A stretch of DNA of 64,000 nucleotides from Porticoccus sp. W117 (lineage in GTDB: Bacteria; Pseudomonadota; Gammaproteobacteria; Pseudomonadales; Porticoccaceae), in the NCBI RefSeq assembly GCF_030341905.1, contig NZ_JATAAF010000002.1, positions 186,001-250,000 of the forward strand, read 5' to 3'. The notes under the pieces are model-generated. The model did not search any database, was not told the origin of the DNA, and saw nothing but the letters and a program-made list of their open reading frames with translations. This document shows positions 1 through 9,348 of this stretch, in pieces. Each line of letters starts with the position of its first letter. Position 1 is the stretch's first letter. The position numbers and the translations under genes are program-made.

Positions 1-1889
1 GACAACAACCGAACCTGTTTCTCGGTATAGCCACGCTCTACCATCCGTTGCACAAAGTCTTGATGTTTCTGCTGGTCTTCGGCGCTGGCTTTGGCGTTGA
101 AAGAGATAACTGGTAGCAGGTCTTCGGTGCTGGCGAACATCTTTTTCTCAATCACTGAACGCAATTTTTCGTAGCTGGTCCAGGCAGGGTTTTTGCCCTG
201 ATTGTTGGCTCGGGCGCGCAGTACAAAGTTGACAATTTCACTGCGGAAGTCTTTCGGGTTGCTGATGCCTGCCGGTTTTTCGATTTTTTCCAGTTCGTCG
301 TTGAGAGAGGCGCGGTCAAGAATTTCGCCAGTTTCCGGGTCGCGGTACTCTTGATCCTGAATCCAGAAATCCGCGTAGGTGACGTAACGATCAAACAGGT
401 TCTGGCCGTACTCGGAGTAGGATTCCAGATAAGCTGTCTGGATTTCCTTACCAATAAACTCGATGTAATTGTGGGCCAGGAATTCTTTAATAAAGTTCAG
501 GTAGCGGTCGTGAACTTCGCTTGGGAACTGCTCCTGCTCAATCTGGTTTTCCAACACATACAGCAGGTGTACCGGGTTGGCGGCTACTTCCGTGGAATCG
601 AAATTAAACACTTTCGACAGCGTTTTAAACGCGAAGCGGGTAGACAGTCCGTTCATGCCTTCGTCCACACCCGCATTGTCGCGGTATTCCTGAATGGACT
701 TGGCCTTGGGGTCGCGATCTTTCAGGCTTTCGCCGTCGTAGATGCGCATTTTGGAATAAACGCTGGAATTTTCCGGCTCTTTCAATCGCGACAGCACCGT
801 AAACTGCGCCAGCATATCCAGGGTGTCCGGTGCGCAAGGGGCGGTAGACAGGGAGCTGTTTTGCAGCAGTTTTTCGTAAATCTTGATTTCTTCGGTAACG
901 CGCAGGCAGTAGGGCACCTTGACGATATACACCCGGTCGATAAAGGCCTCGTTGTTCTTGTTGTTCTTGAAGGTCTGCCATTCGGACTCGTTGGAGTGGG
1001 CTAATACCACACCTTCAAAGGGGATGGCGCCGATGGCTTCGGTGCCGTTGTAGTTGCCTTCCTGGGTAGCGGTCAGCAGTGGGTGCAGCACCTTAATGGG
1101 CGCTTTAAACATCTCCACAAACTCCATCAACCCCTGATTGGCAGTACACATGCCGCCGGAGAAACTGTAGGCGTCCGGGTCGTTTTGCGGGTATTCCTCC
1201 AGCTTGCGAATATCCACCTTACCCACCAGGGAGGAGATGTCCTGGTTGTTTTCATCGCCGGGCTCGGTTTTGGATATAGCGGTCTGGTCGAGAATGGAGG
1301 GAGTCAGTTTGACCACCCTAAACTGGCTGATATCGCCGCCGTATTCGTGCAGGCGTTTTACCGCCCAGGGCGACATCACTGTACTCAGATAGCGCTTGGG
1401 AATGCCGTACTCTTCTTCAAGAATGGCGCCGTCTTCGCTGGCCTGGAACAACCCCAGTGGAGACTCAAATACTGGAGAGCCTTTCAGGGCATAGATGGGT
1501 TGCTTTTCCATTAGGGATTTCAACTTTTCAGCCAGCGAGGACTTACCGCCCCCCACTGGGCCCAACAGATAGAGAATTTGTTTTTTCTCCTCCAAACCCT
1601 GAGCGGCGTGGCGGAAGAAGCTGACGATGCTCTCAATGCATTCCTCCATACCAAAAAAATCATCAAACACCGGGTAGCGTTTGATGATTTTGTTGGAGAA
1701 GATGCGGCTTAATCTGGGGTCTTTGGAGGTGTCTACCATCTCCGGCTCGCCAATGGCCAAAAGCATTCGCTCGGCGGCTGTGGCGTAGGTTGAAGGGTCA
1801 CTTTTACACAGCTCCAGATACTCCTGAATGCTGTATTCCTCCATCTGTGTGGCTTCGTAGCGCTGCTGGTAATGGCTGAAAATAGTCAT
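1..1889 (-). CDS. prkA: PrkA-type serine protein kinase (C-terminus cut off by window edge)
   Basis: Translation of the minus strand from the ATG at 1889 gives about 629 residues, open to base 1. The family (E. coli YeaG) is about 640-644 residues, so only the last dozen or so are missing. The AAA+ type ATP-binding loop GPVGGGKS lies at about residues 110-117 in the N-terminal PrkA domain, followed by the kinase-like C-terminal part that still reads ERGYTEKQVRLL at the edge. The start is supported by a GGAGGAGA ribosome site just upstream. In the family this cytoplasmic kinase acts in stress and stationary-phase physiology and usually lies upstream of yeaH and a spoVR homologue, which would lie beyond the left edge here; that neighbourhood cannot be seen. 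The nature of the kinase is well supported, its substrates are unknown. Confidence 0.95.
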   Translation of the reverse strand, partial: MTIFSHYQQRYEATQMEEYSIQEYLELCKSDPSTYATAAERMLLAIGEPEMVDTSKDPRLSRIFSNKIIKRYPVFDDFFGMEECIESIVSFFRHAAQGLEEKKQILYLLGPVGGGKSSLAEKLKSLMEKQPIYALKGSPVFESPLGLFQASEDGAILEEEYGIPKRYLSTVMSPWAVKRLHEYGGDISQFRVVKLTPSILDQTAISKTEPGDENNQDISSLVGKVDIRKLEEYPQNDPDAYSFSGGMCTANQGLMEFVEMFKAPIKVLHPLLTATQEGNYNGTEAIGAIPFEGVVLAHSNESEWQTFKNNKNNEAFIDRVYIVKVPYCLRVTEEIKIYEKLLQNSSLSTAPCAPDTLDMLAQFTVLSRLKEPENSSVYSKMRIYDGESLKDRDPKAKSIQEYRDNAGVDEGMNGLSTRFAFKTLSKVFNFDSTEVAANPVHLLYVLENQIEQEQFPSEVHDRYLNFIKEFLAHNYIEFIGKEIQTAYLESYSEYGQNLFDRYVTYADFWIQDQEYRDPETGEILDRASLNDELEKIEKPAGISNPKDFRSEIVNFVLRARANNQGKNPAWTSYEKLRSVIEKKMFASTEDLLPVISFNAKASAEDQQKHQDFVQRMVERGYTEKQVRLL

Positions 1890-2111
1890 GAGTCTCTCCT
1901 CCGTACCATTTCTGACCTTTCGTTGCTGATTTAACTCCCACTTTTTTCTATCTGGTGCTATTTTTACCTTAAATAACACTTTTGTCTTTTCAGGCAACGC
2001 CGCTGAAAGTCGGCTATATTTTTAAGGCTAACCTTTGTAAAAAATGCCCCGATTAAACCTTGATACAGTCTAGTCGTCGCCTTTCTGGCAAAACTTGAAT
2101 ACACAATAAAC

Positions 2112-2148
2112 AAACACCCAGGCCAACGCTTGGTTGACTAGGGTGTTT
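2112..2148. terminator. Bipartite hairpin, possible terminator
   Basis: AAACACCC (2112-2119) pairs with GGGTGTTT (2141-2148), and an inner CCAA/TTGG pair stacks inside. On the plus strand the stem runs into TTTTTG. No gene on the plus strand ends here, so it may insulate the prkA and toxin-antitoxin promoters or be part of a leader; function is unclear. Confidence 0.4.
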
Positions 2149-2224
2149 TTGTAGTATTGGTGACGGTTTGTGACCATTGAGTCATAAACTTAAGATTGGG
2201 GTAGCTATGGTTTGATAATTTATA

Positions 2225-2245
2225 ACTGGTCTAATAGACTGGTCT
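2225..2245. promoter_or_regulatory. Candidate operator of the Phd/PIN module
   Basis: ACTGGTCT occurs twice (2225-2232 and 2238-2245), 13 bp apart, and the second copy sits in a near-palindrome AGACTGGTCT. It lies 26-46 bp before the antitoxin ATG. Phd/YefM antitoxins repress their own promoter by binding such short repeats, so this is the natural candidate site; binding is inferred only. Confidence 0.4.
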
Positions 2246-2270
2246 TTAATTTTAGGCAGGGAGTTATAAC

Positions 2271-2510
2271 ATGCTCGAAGAAATAGGCAGCTATGATGCA
2301 AAAACCAAATTAGCGGAAATCCTGCGCCGGGTGGAGTTGGGTGAGTCATTTACCATTACCAAGCGCGGACGGCCTGTCGCTGATGTTGTTCCCAGCCAGA
2401 GCGGCAAACGTTCATCGGTAAAAACAGCGGTTGAAAATATCTTGTCGGCCAAGAAACATCCAGTTTCAGATGAATACCTGGATGAGCTGAAAAAAGAAGG
2501 CCGAAAATGA
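2271..2510 (+). CDS. Phd/YefM-family antitoxin
   Basis: A 79-residue protein with the start pattern typical of the prevent-host-death fold: an N-terminal segment MLEEIGSYDAKTKLAEIL followed by the ITKRGRPVADVVP signature that ends the DNA-binding domain at about residue 40. The C-terminal 35 residues are charged and probably fold on the toxin. The ATG is preceded by a GGGAG site at a suitable distance. The last codons overlap the toxin start by four bases (ATGA), so both are translationally coupled. It should neutralise the PIN RNase of the next gene and repress its own promoter. Confidence 0.88.
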   Translation: MLEEIGSYDAKTKLAEILRRVELGESFTITKRGRPVADVVPSQSGKRSSVKTAVENILSAKKHPVSDEYLDELKKEGRK

Positions 2511-2938
2511 AACGGTTTGTCCTGGATAACTCTGTAGCCATGCGATGGTTGCTTGAAAGCCCCAAAAAAGCTGACCAGAAATACGCTGAGCTCGTGCTGC
2601 AAAGCCTTGTTGATGCAAACGCCGTTGTTCCTCACCTGTGGCATATCGAAGCGATCAGTGTTTTATTGGCAGAAGAAAAACGCGGGGGCTTGCAGGCTGC
2701 CGACGTCGAGCGCTTTATCGCGCAGCTGGAAAACTTGCCAATAGACGTTGATCACTTGACAGCTCATCAAGCGTTTAGCCGAACTTTAAGTCTGTCCAGA
2801 GCATATAAACTATCAGGTTATGACAGTACATATTTAGAATTAGCGATAAGGGAGGGTCTGCCGCTGGCAACACTGGATAAGGATTTAAGAAAGGCAGCTA
2901 TTAAAGCGGATGTTGAAATTTATTTGGTGAATGATTGA
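2507..2938 (+). CDS. vapC: PIN-domain (VapC-like) toxin ribonuclease
   Basis: A 143-residue single PIN domain. The four acidic residues expected for Mg-dependent RNA cleavage are visible: D7 in VLDNSVAMRW, E48 in HIEAISVL, D106 in SGYDSTYLELA and D124 in TLDKDL. VapC-type toxins cut tRNA or rRNA and stop growth when freed from the antitoxin. It overlaps the antitoxin by four bases. The pairing with a Phd/YefM rather than an AbrB-type partner is common for PIN toxins. Nothing suggests inactivation. Confidence 0.88.
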   Translation: MKRFVLDNSVAMRWLLESPKKADQKYAELVLQSLVDANAVVPHLWHIEAISVLLAEEKRGGLQAADVERFIAQLENLPIDVDHLTAHQAFSRTLSLSRAYKLSGYDSTYLELAIREGLPLATLDKDLRKAAIKADVEIYLVND

Positions 2939-2966
2939 ACAGTAAATGCAAATCCATTCTCTGTTC

Positions 2967-3392
2967 CTACTGTGGCCAACATTCAATCCGCTTTCCGCTT
3001 GCGTCTACTTTAAGGATGCTCTTGATGTCAGATAGTCTAAATGCATGAACAATATTGATGTTTTTAAATCGAGGATCACTTAGCTTAGTTACTACTCCGG
3101 TGATCGTTACATAAGTATTCTTGCATTCTTGCTCAATAAATTGTTCATTTCCCTCTGGGTAAACAATACCAATTGAAGAACCGAAATCTATCATTTCCCA
3201 ATGTTCTTTCGTCAGAAAAAGTTGGAGGTGACCAGCCTTTCCAAGAAAACCAGAAACGACGACTTCACTTCCAGCACAAGACTCTGGGTCAACCAGCACC
3301 TTCGCAAGAGGTAAAACACCCCCGGCAGGGGCTTTCCCGCAGGAGGCTAGCAGTAATATTAATGCAACTAGGCTAACTCTCATAAATTCCAT
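2967..3392 (-). CDS. Small predicted lipoprotein, unknown function
   Basis: A 141-residue protein beginning with a lipoprotein signal: a short positive N-terminus, a hydrophobic run and the lipobox LASC with Cys at about residue 18. The mature part has alternating strands ([27 protein letters not shown]) that resemble a small OB-fold, and three further cysteines. A second in-frame Met at codon 4 is an alternative start. I do not recognise a family. It is transcribed away from the toxin and towards the same side as hppA but is separated from hppA by a strong hairpin. Confidence 0.65.
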   Translation of the reverse strand: MEFMRVSLVALILLLASCGKAPAGGVLPLAKVLVDPESCAGSEVVVSGFLGKAGHLQLFLTKEHWEMIDFGSSIGIVYPEGNEQFIEQECKNTYVTITGVVTKLSDPRFKNINIVHAFRLSDIKSILKVDASGKRIECWPQ

Positions 3393-3422
3393 GACAGCTT
3401 ATCATAAGCACTTGGACTCATT

Positions 3423-3460
3423 AAAAAACCTGGCTATCTTGAAGATAGCCAGGTTTTTTT
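3423..3460. terminator. Strong bidirectional terminator after hppA
   Basis: A near-perfect hairpin with arms AACCTGGCTATCTT and AAGATAGCCAGGTT is flanked by A and T runs of six to seven on both sides. It lies 14 bp past the hppA stop codon on the minus strand and also beyond the start side of the small lipoprotein gene, so it can terminate hppA transcripts. Confidence 0.9.
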
Positions 3461-3473
3461 GTGGCATTGTGCC

Positions 3474-5456
3474 TTACAACAATGGCGCAATCACCAAACT
3501 GACAATTGCCATCACATTAATCAAAATATTCATGGAAGGCCCAGAGGTGTCCTTGAACGGGTCGCCCACGGTATCACCCACCACAGCGGCAGAGTGAACA
3601 TCGGAGCCTTTACCGCCCAGGTTACCTTTTTCCACGTATTTTTTGGCGTTATCCCAGGCGCCACCGGCGTTGGCCATCATTAGGGCCAGCAGCACACAGC
3701 CCAACAGACCGCCACCCAGTAAGCCACCAAGTGCTTCTGCGCCTAAACCAAAGCCCACTAGTGGCGGGGCGGCGACGGCAATAGCGCCGGGCAGCAACAT
3801 GCGCTTGAGTGCAGCCGTAGTGGCGATATCTACACAACGTGCAGTATCGGGTTCTGCTTTGCCCTCCAGCAGACCGGTGATCTCCTTAAACTGGCGGCGG
3901 ATTTCGCGAATCATATCGAAAGCCGCGTCGCCCACAGCGGTCATGGTAATGGAGGCAATCAGGAACGGAATGCAACCGCCGATAAACATACCCACCAGCA
4001 CCAGCGGGTTGGACAGTTCTAGTGAAAAATCTGGCACGTTCACCTGCACGGTTTCGATAAAAGCAGCAATAATTGCCAATGCTGCCAGTGCAGCAGCACC
4101 GATGGCGAAGCCTTTGCCAATAGCGGCAGTGGTGTTGCCCAGCTCATCCAGAGAGTCGGTGATCTCGCGAGTCTCCTCACCCATACCACCCATCTCGGCG
4201 ATACCGCCAGCGTTATCCGCTACCGGCCCGTAGGCGTCGATGGCCATGGTAATGCCCACGGTAGACAGCATACCCACTGCGGCGATGCCCACACCGTACA
4301 AACCTGCCTGAGCGGTAGAAATGTAAATAATGGCGCCAATAAACAGAATCGGCAGTACCACCGACTGCATGCCCACTGCCAGGCCGGTAATCATAATAGT
4401 GGCCGGGCCGGTTTCACCGGAGCGGGCAATTTTGCGAACCGGGCCGCCGCCGGTGTAGTACTCGGTCACCAAGCCAATCAGGATGCCGCCCACAGCGCCG
4501 CTGAGTACCGCGTACCAGACGTTGGTTTCAATGCCCATGCAGTCCATCAGAAACCAGGCGGCGATAACAAAGATGATGGGTGCGGCGAAGGTGCCGGTGC
4601 GCAATGCTGCGCTGGGCGCTGAGTTGGAACGCAAACGCACCAGGAAGATGCCCAATACCGAAGCCACCAAGCCAATGGAGGCCAGCGCCAGTGGCAGGAA
4701 CATCAGTTCGCTGCTGTTAACAGTAGCGGCGATGGCAATAGAGGCGATCATAGAGCCGCAGTAGGACTCGAAAATATCCGAACCCATACCAGCCACATCA
4801 CCCACATTGTCGCCCACATTGTCGGCGATCACGCCGGGGTTGCGGGGGTCGTCTTCGGGAATGCCAGCTTCCACTTTACCTACCAAGTCGGCGCCCACGT
4901 CGGCACTCTTGGTGTAGATGCCGCCACCCACACGGGAGAACAGCGCTACTACCGAGGCACCCATACCAAAGCCATGCAGGGTATGTGCGGTGTGAGGATC
5001 GCCACCGAAGTAGTAGTAAAGTGAGCCGAGGCCAACAAGGCCAAGAGAAGCCACACACAGTCCCATAATAGAACCGCCAAAGAACGCTACAGACAATGCA
5101 GCAGCCGGCCCTTTGGTATTGGCCGCCGTAGCGGTGCGCACATTGGCTTTGGTGGCGGAGAACATACCCAACCAGCCGGCAATGGCGGAGCTCAATGCAC
5201 CCACAAGGAATGCCAGGGCAGTACCACCTCCCAAATCAGAGAAGTAAATCAGCACCAGTAGCACAGCAGCGAAAATCGCCAACATGCTGTATTCCCGACG
5301 CATAAACACCATGGCGCCAATATGAATCTGGTCAGCGATTTTTTTGATGCTGGCTTCCCCTTCCGGGTAACGCACAACAATTCGGTAGATAAAAAAGGCA
5401 ACGATCAGGCCCACAACCCCGAGAAGGGGCGGAAGCAGGGCAGGGTTGTCAAACAT
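3474..5456 (-). CDS. hppA: Membrane-bound ion-pumping pyrophosphatase, K+-dependent type
   Basis: A 660-residue polytopic protein that couples hydrolysis of pyrophosphate to export of H+ and/or Na+ across the inner membrane. The catalytic motif DVGADLVGK is at residues 186-194, followed by the acidic DNVGDNVGD stretch, and a second acidic cluster ([18 protein letters not shown]) lies near the C-terminus. The motif [10 protein letters not shown] (440-449) has alanine where K+-independent enzymes have lysine, which places it in the K+-dependent class. The gating-region glutamate is E230 in DIFESY, a position reported for Na+-pumping members; the ion is therefore not certain. Its leader holds a foldback repeat and it ends in a strong terminator. 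Confidence 0.93.
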   Translation of the reverse strand: MFDNPALLPPLLGVVGLIVAFFIYRIVVRYPEGEASIKKIADQIHIGAMVFMRREYSMLAIFAAVLLVLIYFSDLGGGTALAFLVGALSSAIAGWLGMFSATKANVRTATAANTKGPAAALSVAFFGGSIMGLCVASLGLVGLGSLYYYFGGDPHTAHTLHGFGMGASVVALFSRVGGGIYTKSADVGADLVGKVEAGIPEDDPRNPGVIADNVGDNVGDVAGMGSDIFESYCGSMIASIAIAATVNSSELMFLPLALASIGLVASVLGIFLVRLRSNSAPSAALRTGTFAAPIIFVIAAWFLMDCMGIETNVWYAVLSGAVGGILIGLVTEYYTGGGPVRKIARSGETGPATIMITGLAVGMQSVVLPILFIGAIIYISTAQAGLYGVGIAAVGMLSTVGITMAIDAYGPVADNAGGIAEMGGMGEETREITDSLDELGNTTAAIGKGFAIGAAALAALAIIAAFIETVQVNVPDFSLELSNPLVLVGMFIGGCIPFLIASITMTAVGDAAFDMIREIRRQFKEITGLLEGKAEPDTARCVDIATTAALKRMLLPGAIAVAAPPLVGFGLGAEALGGLLGGGLLGCVLLALMMANAGGAWDNAKKYVEKGNLGGKGSDVHSAAVVGDTVGDPFKDTSGPSMNILINVMAIVSLVIAPLL

Positions 5457-5852
5457 GGATACCCCCGGTAGATGAGTTGGTGATACTGCTATTTATTGGT
5501 TATTTGTCAGTACTGCTTGTGCGACTTTACTCGGACTGTAAGGAGTAACAGGGTTGTTATTTCTGAACCGCCGCCAGCAGGGATGCTGGCAACGAGCTTA
5601 CACGGATGCTTATTTTGGTTAAATAAAGTACAGCGTGTTCAGAAATAACAACCCTGTTGCTCCCACGTTTGCCTATAGAGGCGCACTCCAACGCCGCCTA
5701 TATAACCCTAGTTAGGTATGGGCTGTAAAGTAAATGGCTGCCTGATGGCGCTGTAAACCCCGGTGAACGGTCTTGATTGAGGTCGGCCACAGACTTTTCG
5801 TCCCATTAATACTAAATTCGATTTCCATTCGCCTCAGCCTTGGAGTTTGCTC
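5457..5852. other. Divergent intergenic region hppA / propeller gene
   Basis: 396 bp without a gene. The hppA-proximal third is occupied by a long foldback repeat (5542-5663). The remainder (5664-5840) shows no open frame or clear hairpin; it must carry the promoter of the propeller gene. A GGAG ribosome site lies at 5842-5845. Confidence 0.6.
5542..5663. repeat. Foldback repeat, copy 1 of 3
   Basis: Arms of 27 bp at 5542-5568 and 5637-5663 are complementary with one mismatch. Between them lies a core of 68 bp with an inner hairpin (GCCAGCA/TGCTGGC) followed by CGAGCTTACACGGATGC and a terminal AGCGT. The same core layout recurs at 15391-15484 and 31392-31510 with different arms. Confidence 0.85.
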
Positions 5853-8800
5853 ATGAATACCGTCAGTCAGTTTCTTATCTGTACTTTGTTAGCCGGCCTT
5901 TTTGTGTTTTCTCCTCCTCAGGCAATTGCCGCCGATAAAGACGGCCCGATGAAGTCAGAAACCTTTAACGGCCTGGAATTTCGCAATATCGGCCCCGCGT
6001 TTATGTCCGGTCGCATCGCCGATATCGCTATCGACCCCAACAACCGCAACACCTGGTTTGTGGGTGTGGGTTCAGGGGGCGTGTGGAAAACCACCAATGC
6101 GGGCACCACCTGGACGCCGGTATTCGACAAGCAGCCGGTGTATTCCATCGGTGCAGTGGTGATTGACCCAAGCAACTCCGCCAGGGTTTGGGTAGGCACC
6201 GGGGAAAACGTCAGTGGTCGCCATGTGAGTTTTGGTGATGGTATCTATTTGAGCACTGATGGCGGCCAGAATTGGGAGAACAAAGGGCTGGAGAATTCCG
6301 AACATATCTCTGAAATCATTGTTCACCCCACTGACCCCAACACGGTTTGGGTGGCTGCGCAGGGGCCGCTGTGGTCAAAGGGCGGCGACCGCGGTTTATT
6401 CAAAACCACCGATGGTGGCGACACCTGGAAGCAGGTTCTTGGTGATAAAGAGTGGATTGGTGCTACGGATCTGGTGATTGACCCGCGCAACCCGGATCGC
6501 CTGTATGCAGCAACATGGCAACGTCACCGCACCGTGGCCGCGCTGGTGGATGGCGGCCCTGGTACCGCGTTGTATCGCAGTGAAGATGGCGGTGAGAACT
6601 GGCAAAAACTTAAAACCGGTTTGCCAGGGTCGGATATGGGCAAAATCGGTTTGGCCATATCGCCTATCGACCCGGATGTGCTCTACGCCGCCATTGAATT
6701 GGATCGCCGTACTGGCGGTGTGTATCGCAGCAGTGACCGCGGTGCCAGCTGGACCAAAATGTCTGACGCTGTGGCCGGCGCCACCGGCCCGCACTACTAC
6801 CAGGAACTGTACGCCAGCCCCCACAATTTCGACCAGATATTCCTCGCCAACAACCGCATGTTGCAATCCAACGATGGCGGCAAAACCTTTGCTCCCATGA
6901 GGGAAGAGTTTAAACATCCGGACAACCACGCCATGGCGTTTCTGCCAGATGACAAAGACTACATGATGGTGGGCTCCGACGGCGGCATCTACGAAAGTTT
7001 TGACAACGGCGAGCACTGGCGTTTTATCGATAACCTGCCGGTGACCCAGTTCTACAAACTGGCACTGGATGACAGCGAGCCGTTTTACAACATCTATGGC
7101 GGCACCCAGGACAATGGTACCCAGGGTGGGCCGTCGCGCACCGACAACGCGAATGGCATTCGCAACGCCGATTGGGAAATGGTGCTGTTTGCCGACGGCC
7201 ACCAGCCCGCCACTGAGCCGGGCAATCCGGACATTATGTACGGTGAGTGGCAGCAGGGTAATTTGATGCGCATCGATCGCACCACCGGCGAGCTGGTGTA
7301 TATCCAGCCACAGCCCAAACCTGGTGAGCCAGAAGAGCGTTTTAACTGGGATGCGCCCATTCTGGTCAGCCCTCATAAACCCAGCCGTCTTTACTACGCT
7401 TCTCAACGGGTATGGCGCAGTGAAGATCGTGGCGACAGCTGGACGCCCATTTCCGGCGACCTCACCAAAAATCTGGAGCGCATTGAACAGCCGATTATGA
7501 ATGGCCAGCCCGGCTGGGATGCGGCTTGGGATATGTGGGCGATGTCTGAGTACAGCACCATTACCTCGTTGGCGGAATCGCCATTACAGGAAGGTCTGCT
7601 GTACGCGGGCACCGACGATGGTCTGATTCAGGTGAGTGAAGACGGTGGCAACAACTGGCGCAGCACCAAAGTGGGTAGCTTGCCCGGCGTGCCAGACAGT
7701 GCCTTTATCAACGACATTCGCGCCGACCTGTTCGATGCCAACACGGTTTACATCGCCTTGGATAATCACAAATTTGGCGACTACAAACCGTACCTGCTGA
7801 AAAGTACCAACCGGGGCAAAAGCTGGAAATCCATTAGCTCAACACTTCCAGATAAACATCTGGTATGGCGTTTGGTGCAAGACCATGTCAAATCGGAACT
7901 GCTGTTTGCCGCCACCGAATTTGGCGTGTTCTTTACCGTGGACGGCGGCAAAAAATGGCTGGAATTGAACGGCGGGTTACCCACCATCGCCTTCCGTGAT
8001 ATTGGCATTCAGCGTCGGGAAAACGACTTGGTGTTGGCCAGTTTTGGCCGCGGCTTTTTTGTGTTGGATGATTACAGCGCACTGCGAGATATTTCTGAAG
8101 CCAGTCTTAACAATGAAGCGCAACTGTTCCCCACCCGTAAAGCCTGGTGGTATGTGGAAAAGGGGCCGGTTGATCGTTTTGAATTCAAAGGCTCCCAAGG
8201 CCATAGCTATTACGCAGCGCCCAACCCGCCCTTTGGTGCGGTGTTTACCTACTACTTGAACGACAAGATGAAAAGCGCCAAAGAACGCCGTCAGGCAAAA
8301 GAAAAACCCTTAAAAGAAGCCGGTAAGAACATTGTTTTTCCCGGTTGGCAGGCGGTGGAAGCCGAGCGCCGCGAGCAGCCGCCTAAAATCTGGCTGACTG
8401 TAAAAGACAGTGACAACAACGTTGTTCGCCGGGTTGAGGGCAGCAATAAAAAAGGCGTTAACCGAGTCGCCTGGGATTTGGCATTGCCAGGAGTTAATGT
8501 GATAACTAGTCCGAAACCAGCGGCGGATAATCGCTACATCAAATCCCGTTTTATGGCAGCCCCCGGCGAATACAGCGTCACTTTGTCAAAAGAGGTAAAC
8601 GGCCAGGTAACGGTATTGCAAGGCCCGCAACAATTTACTGTGGAGAAAATGAACCAGGGCGCACTGCCGGGCTCGCCGATGGAGGCCACCGTCGCATTTT
8701 GGAAGGAAGTCAGTCAGGCCAAGCGGGATGCCGGTGCGGTTTACCAGGGGTTGAAAGCGGCTACGGATAAAGTGGCTATGCTGCAACTGGCGATCCAACA

Positions 8801-9140
8801 ATCCAGCGTTGAGCCGGGTAGTTTGGATGCGGAATTGCACCAGCTGCGCAGTCAGCTATTGGAGATTAACCACCGCCTGAACGGTGATCAGTCAAAAGCG
8901 GAGGTGTACCTGTCCAACGCCAAGACCATTCAAAACTTGATTTTTGTGGCGGAAAGTGGCACTGCGTTCTCTTCCTATGGGCCAACGCCCACCCATAAAG
9001 AAAGCTTGGCCTGGGCGCAACGACAGCTGACGGAAGAAGGTGAAAAGCTGCGTCGTATCGTTGAGGTGGCCATTCCTGCGGTAGAGGAAAAACTGAAAGC
9101 GGCGGGTGCGCCTTATGTTAGTGGGCAGGCGTTGCCGTAA
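5853..9140 (+). CDS. Secreted multi-Asp-box (BNR/sortilin-like) beta-propeller protein
   Basis: A 1,095-residue protein. The ATG at 5853 is preferred over an upstream TTG because it has GGAG seven bases before it. A signal peptide of about 27 residues ends near PQAIA. At least nine Asp-box motifs are visible (STDGGQNW, TTDGGDTW, SEDGGENW, SSDRGASW, SNDGGKTF, SEDRGDSW, SEDGGNNW, STNRGKSW, TVDGGKKW), which indicates one or two large propellers of the sortilin/VPS10-like type in the first 750 residues. The C-terminal part has an Ig-like segment (KIWLTVKDSDNNVVRR) and a helical tail. Such proteins are often labelled glycosyl hydrolase, but no catalytic residues can be assigned, so a binding or peptidase-accessory role is equally possible. 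It stands alone. Confidence 0.8.
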   Translation: MNTVSQFLICTLLAGLFVFSPPQAIAADKDGPMKSETFNGLEFRNIGPAFMSGRIADIAIDPNNRNTWFVGVGSGGVWKTTNAGTTWTPVFDKQPVYSIGAVVIDPSNSARVWVGTGENVSGRHVSFGDGIYLSTDGGQNWENKGLENSEHISEIIVHPTDPNTVWVAAQGPLWSKGGDRGLFKTTDGGDTWKQVLGDKEWIGATDLVIDPRNPDRLYAATWQRHRTVAALVDGGPGTALYRSEDGGENWQKLKTGLPGSDMGKIGLAISPIDPDVLYAAIELDRRTGGVYRSSDRGASWTKMSDAVAGATGPHYYQELYASPHNFDQIFLANNRMLQSNDGGKTFAPMREEFKHPDNHAMAFLPDDKDYMMVGSDGGIYESFDNGEHWRFIDNLPVTQFYKLALDDSEPFYNIYGGTQDNGTQGGPSRTDNANGIRNADWEMVLFADGHQPATEPGNPDIMYGEWQQGNLMRIDRTTGELVYIQPQPKPGEPEERFNWDAPILVSPHKPSRLYYASQRVWRSEDRGDSWTPISGDLTKNLERIEQPIMNGQPGWDAAWDMWAMSEYSTITSLAESPLQEGLLYAGTDDGLIQVSEDGGNNWRSTKVGSLPGVPDSAFINDIRADLFDANTVYIALDNHKFGDYKPYLLKSTNRGKSWKSISSTLPDKHLVWRLVQDHVKSELLFAATEFGVFFTVDGGKKWLELNGGLPTIAFRDIGIQRRENDLVLASFGRGFFVLDDYSALRDISEASLNNEAQLFPTRKAWWYVEKGPVDRFEFKGSQGHSYYAAPNPPFGAVFTYYLNDKMKSAKERRQAKEKPLKEAGKNIVFPGWQAVEAERREQPPKIWLTVKDSDNNVVRRVEGSNKKGVNRVAWDLALPGVNVITSPKPAADNRYIKSRFMAAPGEYSVTLSKEVNGQVTVLQGPQQFTVEKMNQGALPGSPMEATVAFWKEVSQAKRDAGAVYQGLKAATDKVAMLQLAIQQSSVEPGSLDAELHQLRSQLLEINHRLNGDQSKAEVYLSNAKTIQNLIFVAESGTAFSSYGPTPTHKESLAWAQRQLTEEGEKLRRIVEVAIPAVEEKLKAAGAPYVSGQALP

Positions 9141-9150
9141 ACTTATATTT

Positions 9151-9237
9151 GTAGCCCGGGTGCAGCGCAGCGAAACCCGGGAACACACAACCTATCATGT
9201 TCTGGCCCCGGGTTTCGCTGCGCTGCACCCGGGCTAC
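9151..9237. repeat. Palindromic intergenic repeat (perfect 31-bp arms)
   Basis: A 31-bp arm beginning GTAGCCCGGGTGCAGCGCAG (9151-9181) is repeated perfectly in inverted orientation at 9207-9237 with a 25-bp spacer. It lies 10 bp past the propeller gene and could act as its terminator or mRNA-stabilising end, although there is no T run. This type of palindrome is common between genes in gammaproteobacteria. Confidence 0.85.
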
Positions 9238-9285
9238 TCATCAGTAGACATGGGTCATTGCAAATCACACTAACCATCACCCTTT

Positions 9286-9314
9286 CTTGAAAACTCCTAC
9301 TGCCGCCCCTATCT
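9286..9314 (+). promoter_or_regulatory. sigma32-type heat-shock promoter of clpB
   Basis: CTTGAAA (9286-9292), a 13-bp spacer and CCCCTATCT (9306-9314) match the heat-shock consensus CTTGAAA / CCCCATNT closely. The site is about 40 bp before the clpB start, as expected for an RpoH-controlled chaperone gene. Confidence 0.8.
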
Positions 9315-9348
9315 CTCATTCATAAGATAGATTTTTGGGGGCAATTCC

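Larger units (their letters stand above)
1890..2270. other. Divergent intergenic region between prkA and the Phd/PIN module
   Basis: This 381-bp, A+T-rich stretch must hold the prkA promoter (minus strand) and the toxin-antitoxin promoter (plus strand). It contains a bipartite hairpin at 2112-2148 and a direct repeat at 2225-2245, listed separately. No open reading frame or RNA gene was recognised in it. I did not find a convincing sigma54 or sigma70 box for prkA. Confidence 0.6.

Noticed and set aside
2060-2100. Possible sigma54 promoter near prkA
   Set aside because: The TGGCA-TTGA pair is on the wrong strand and one base too close.
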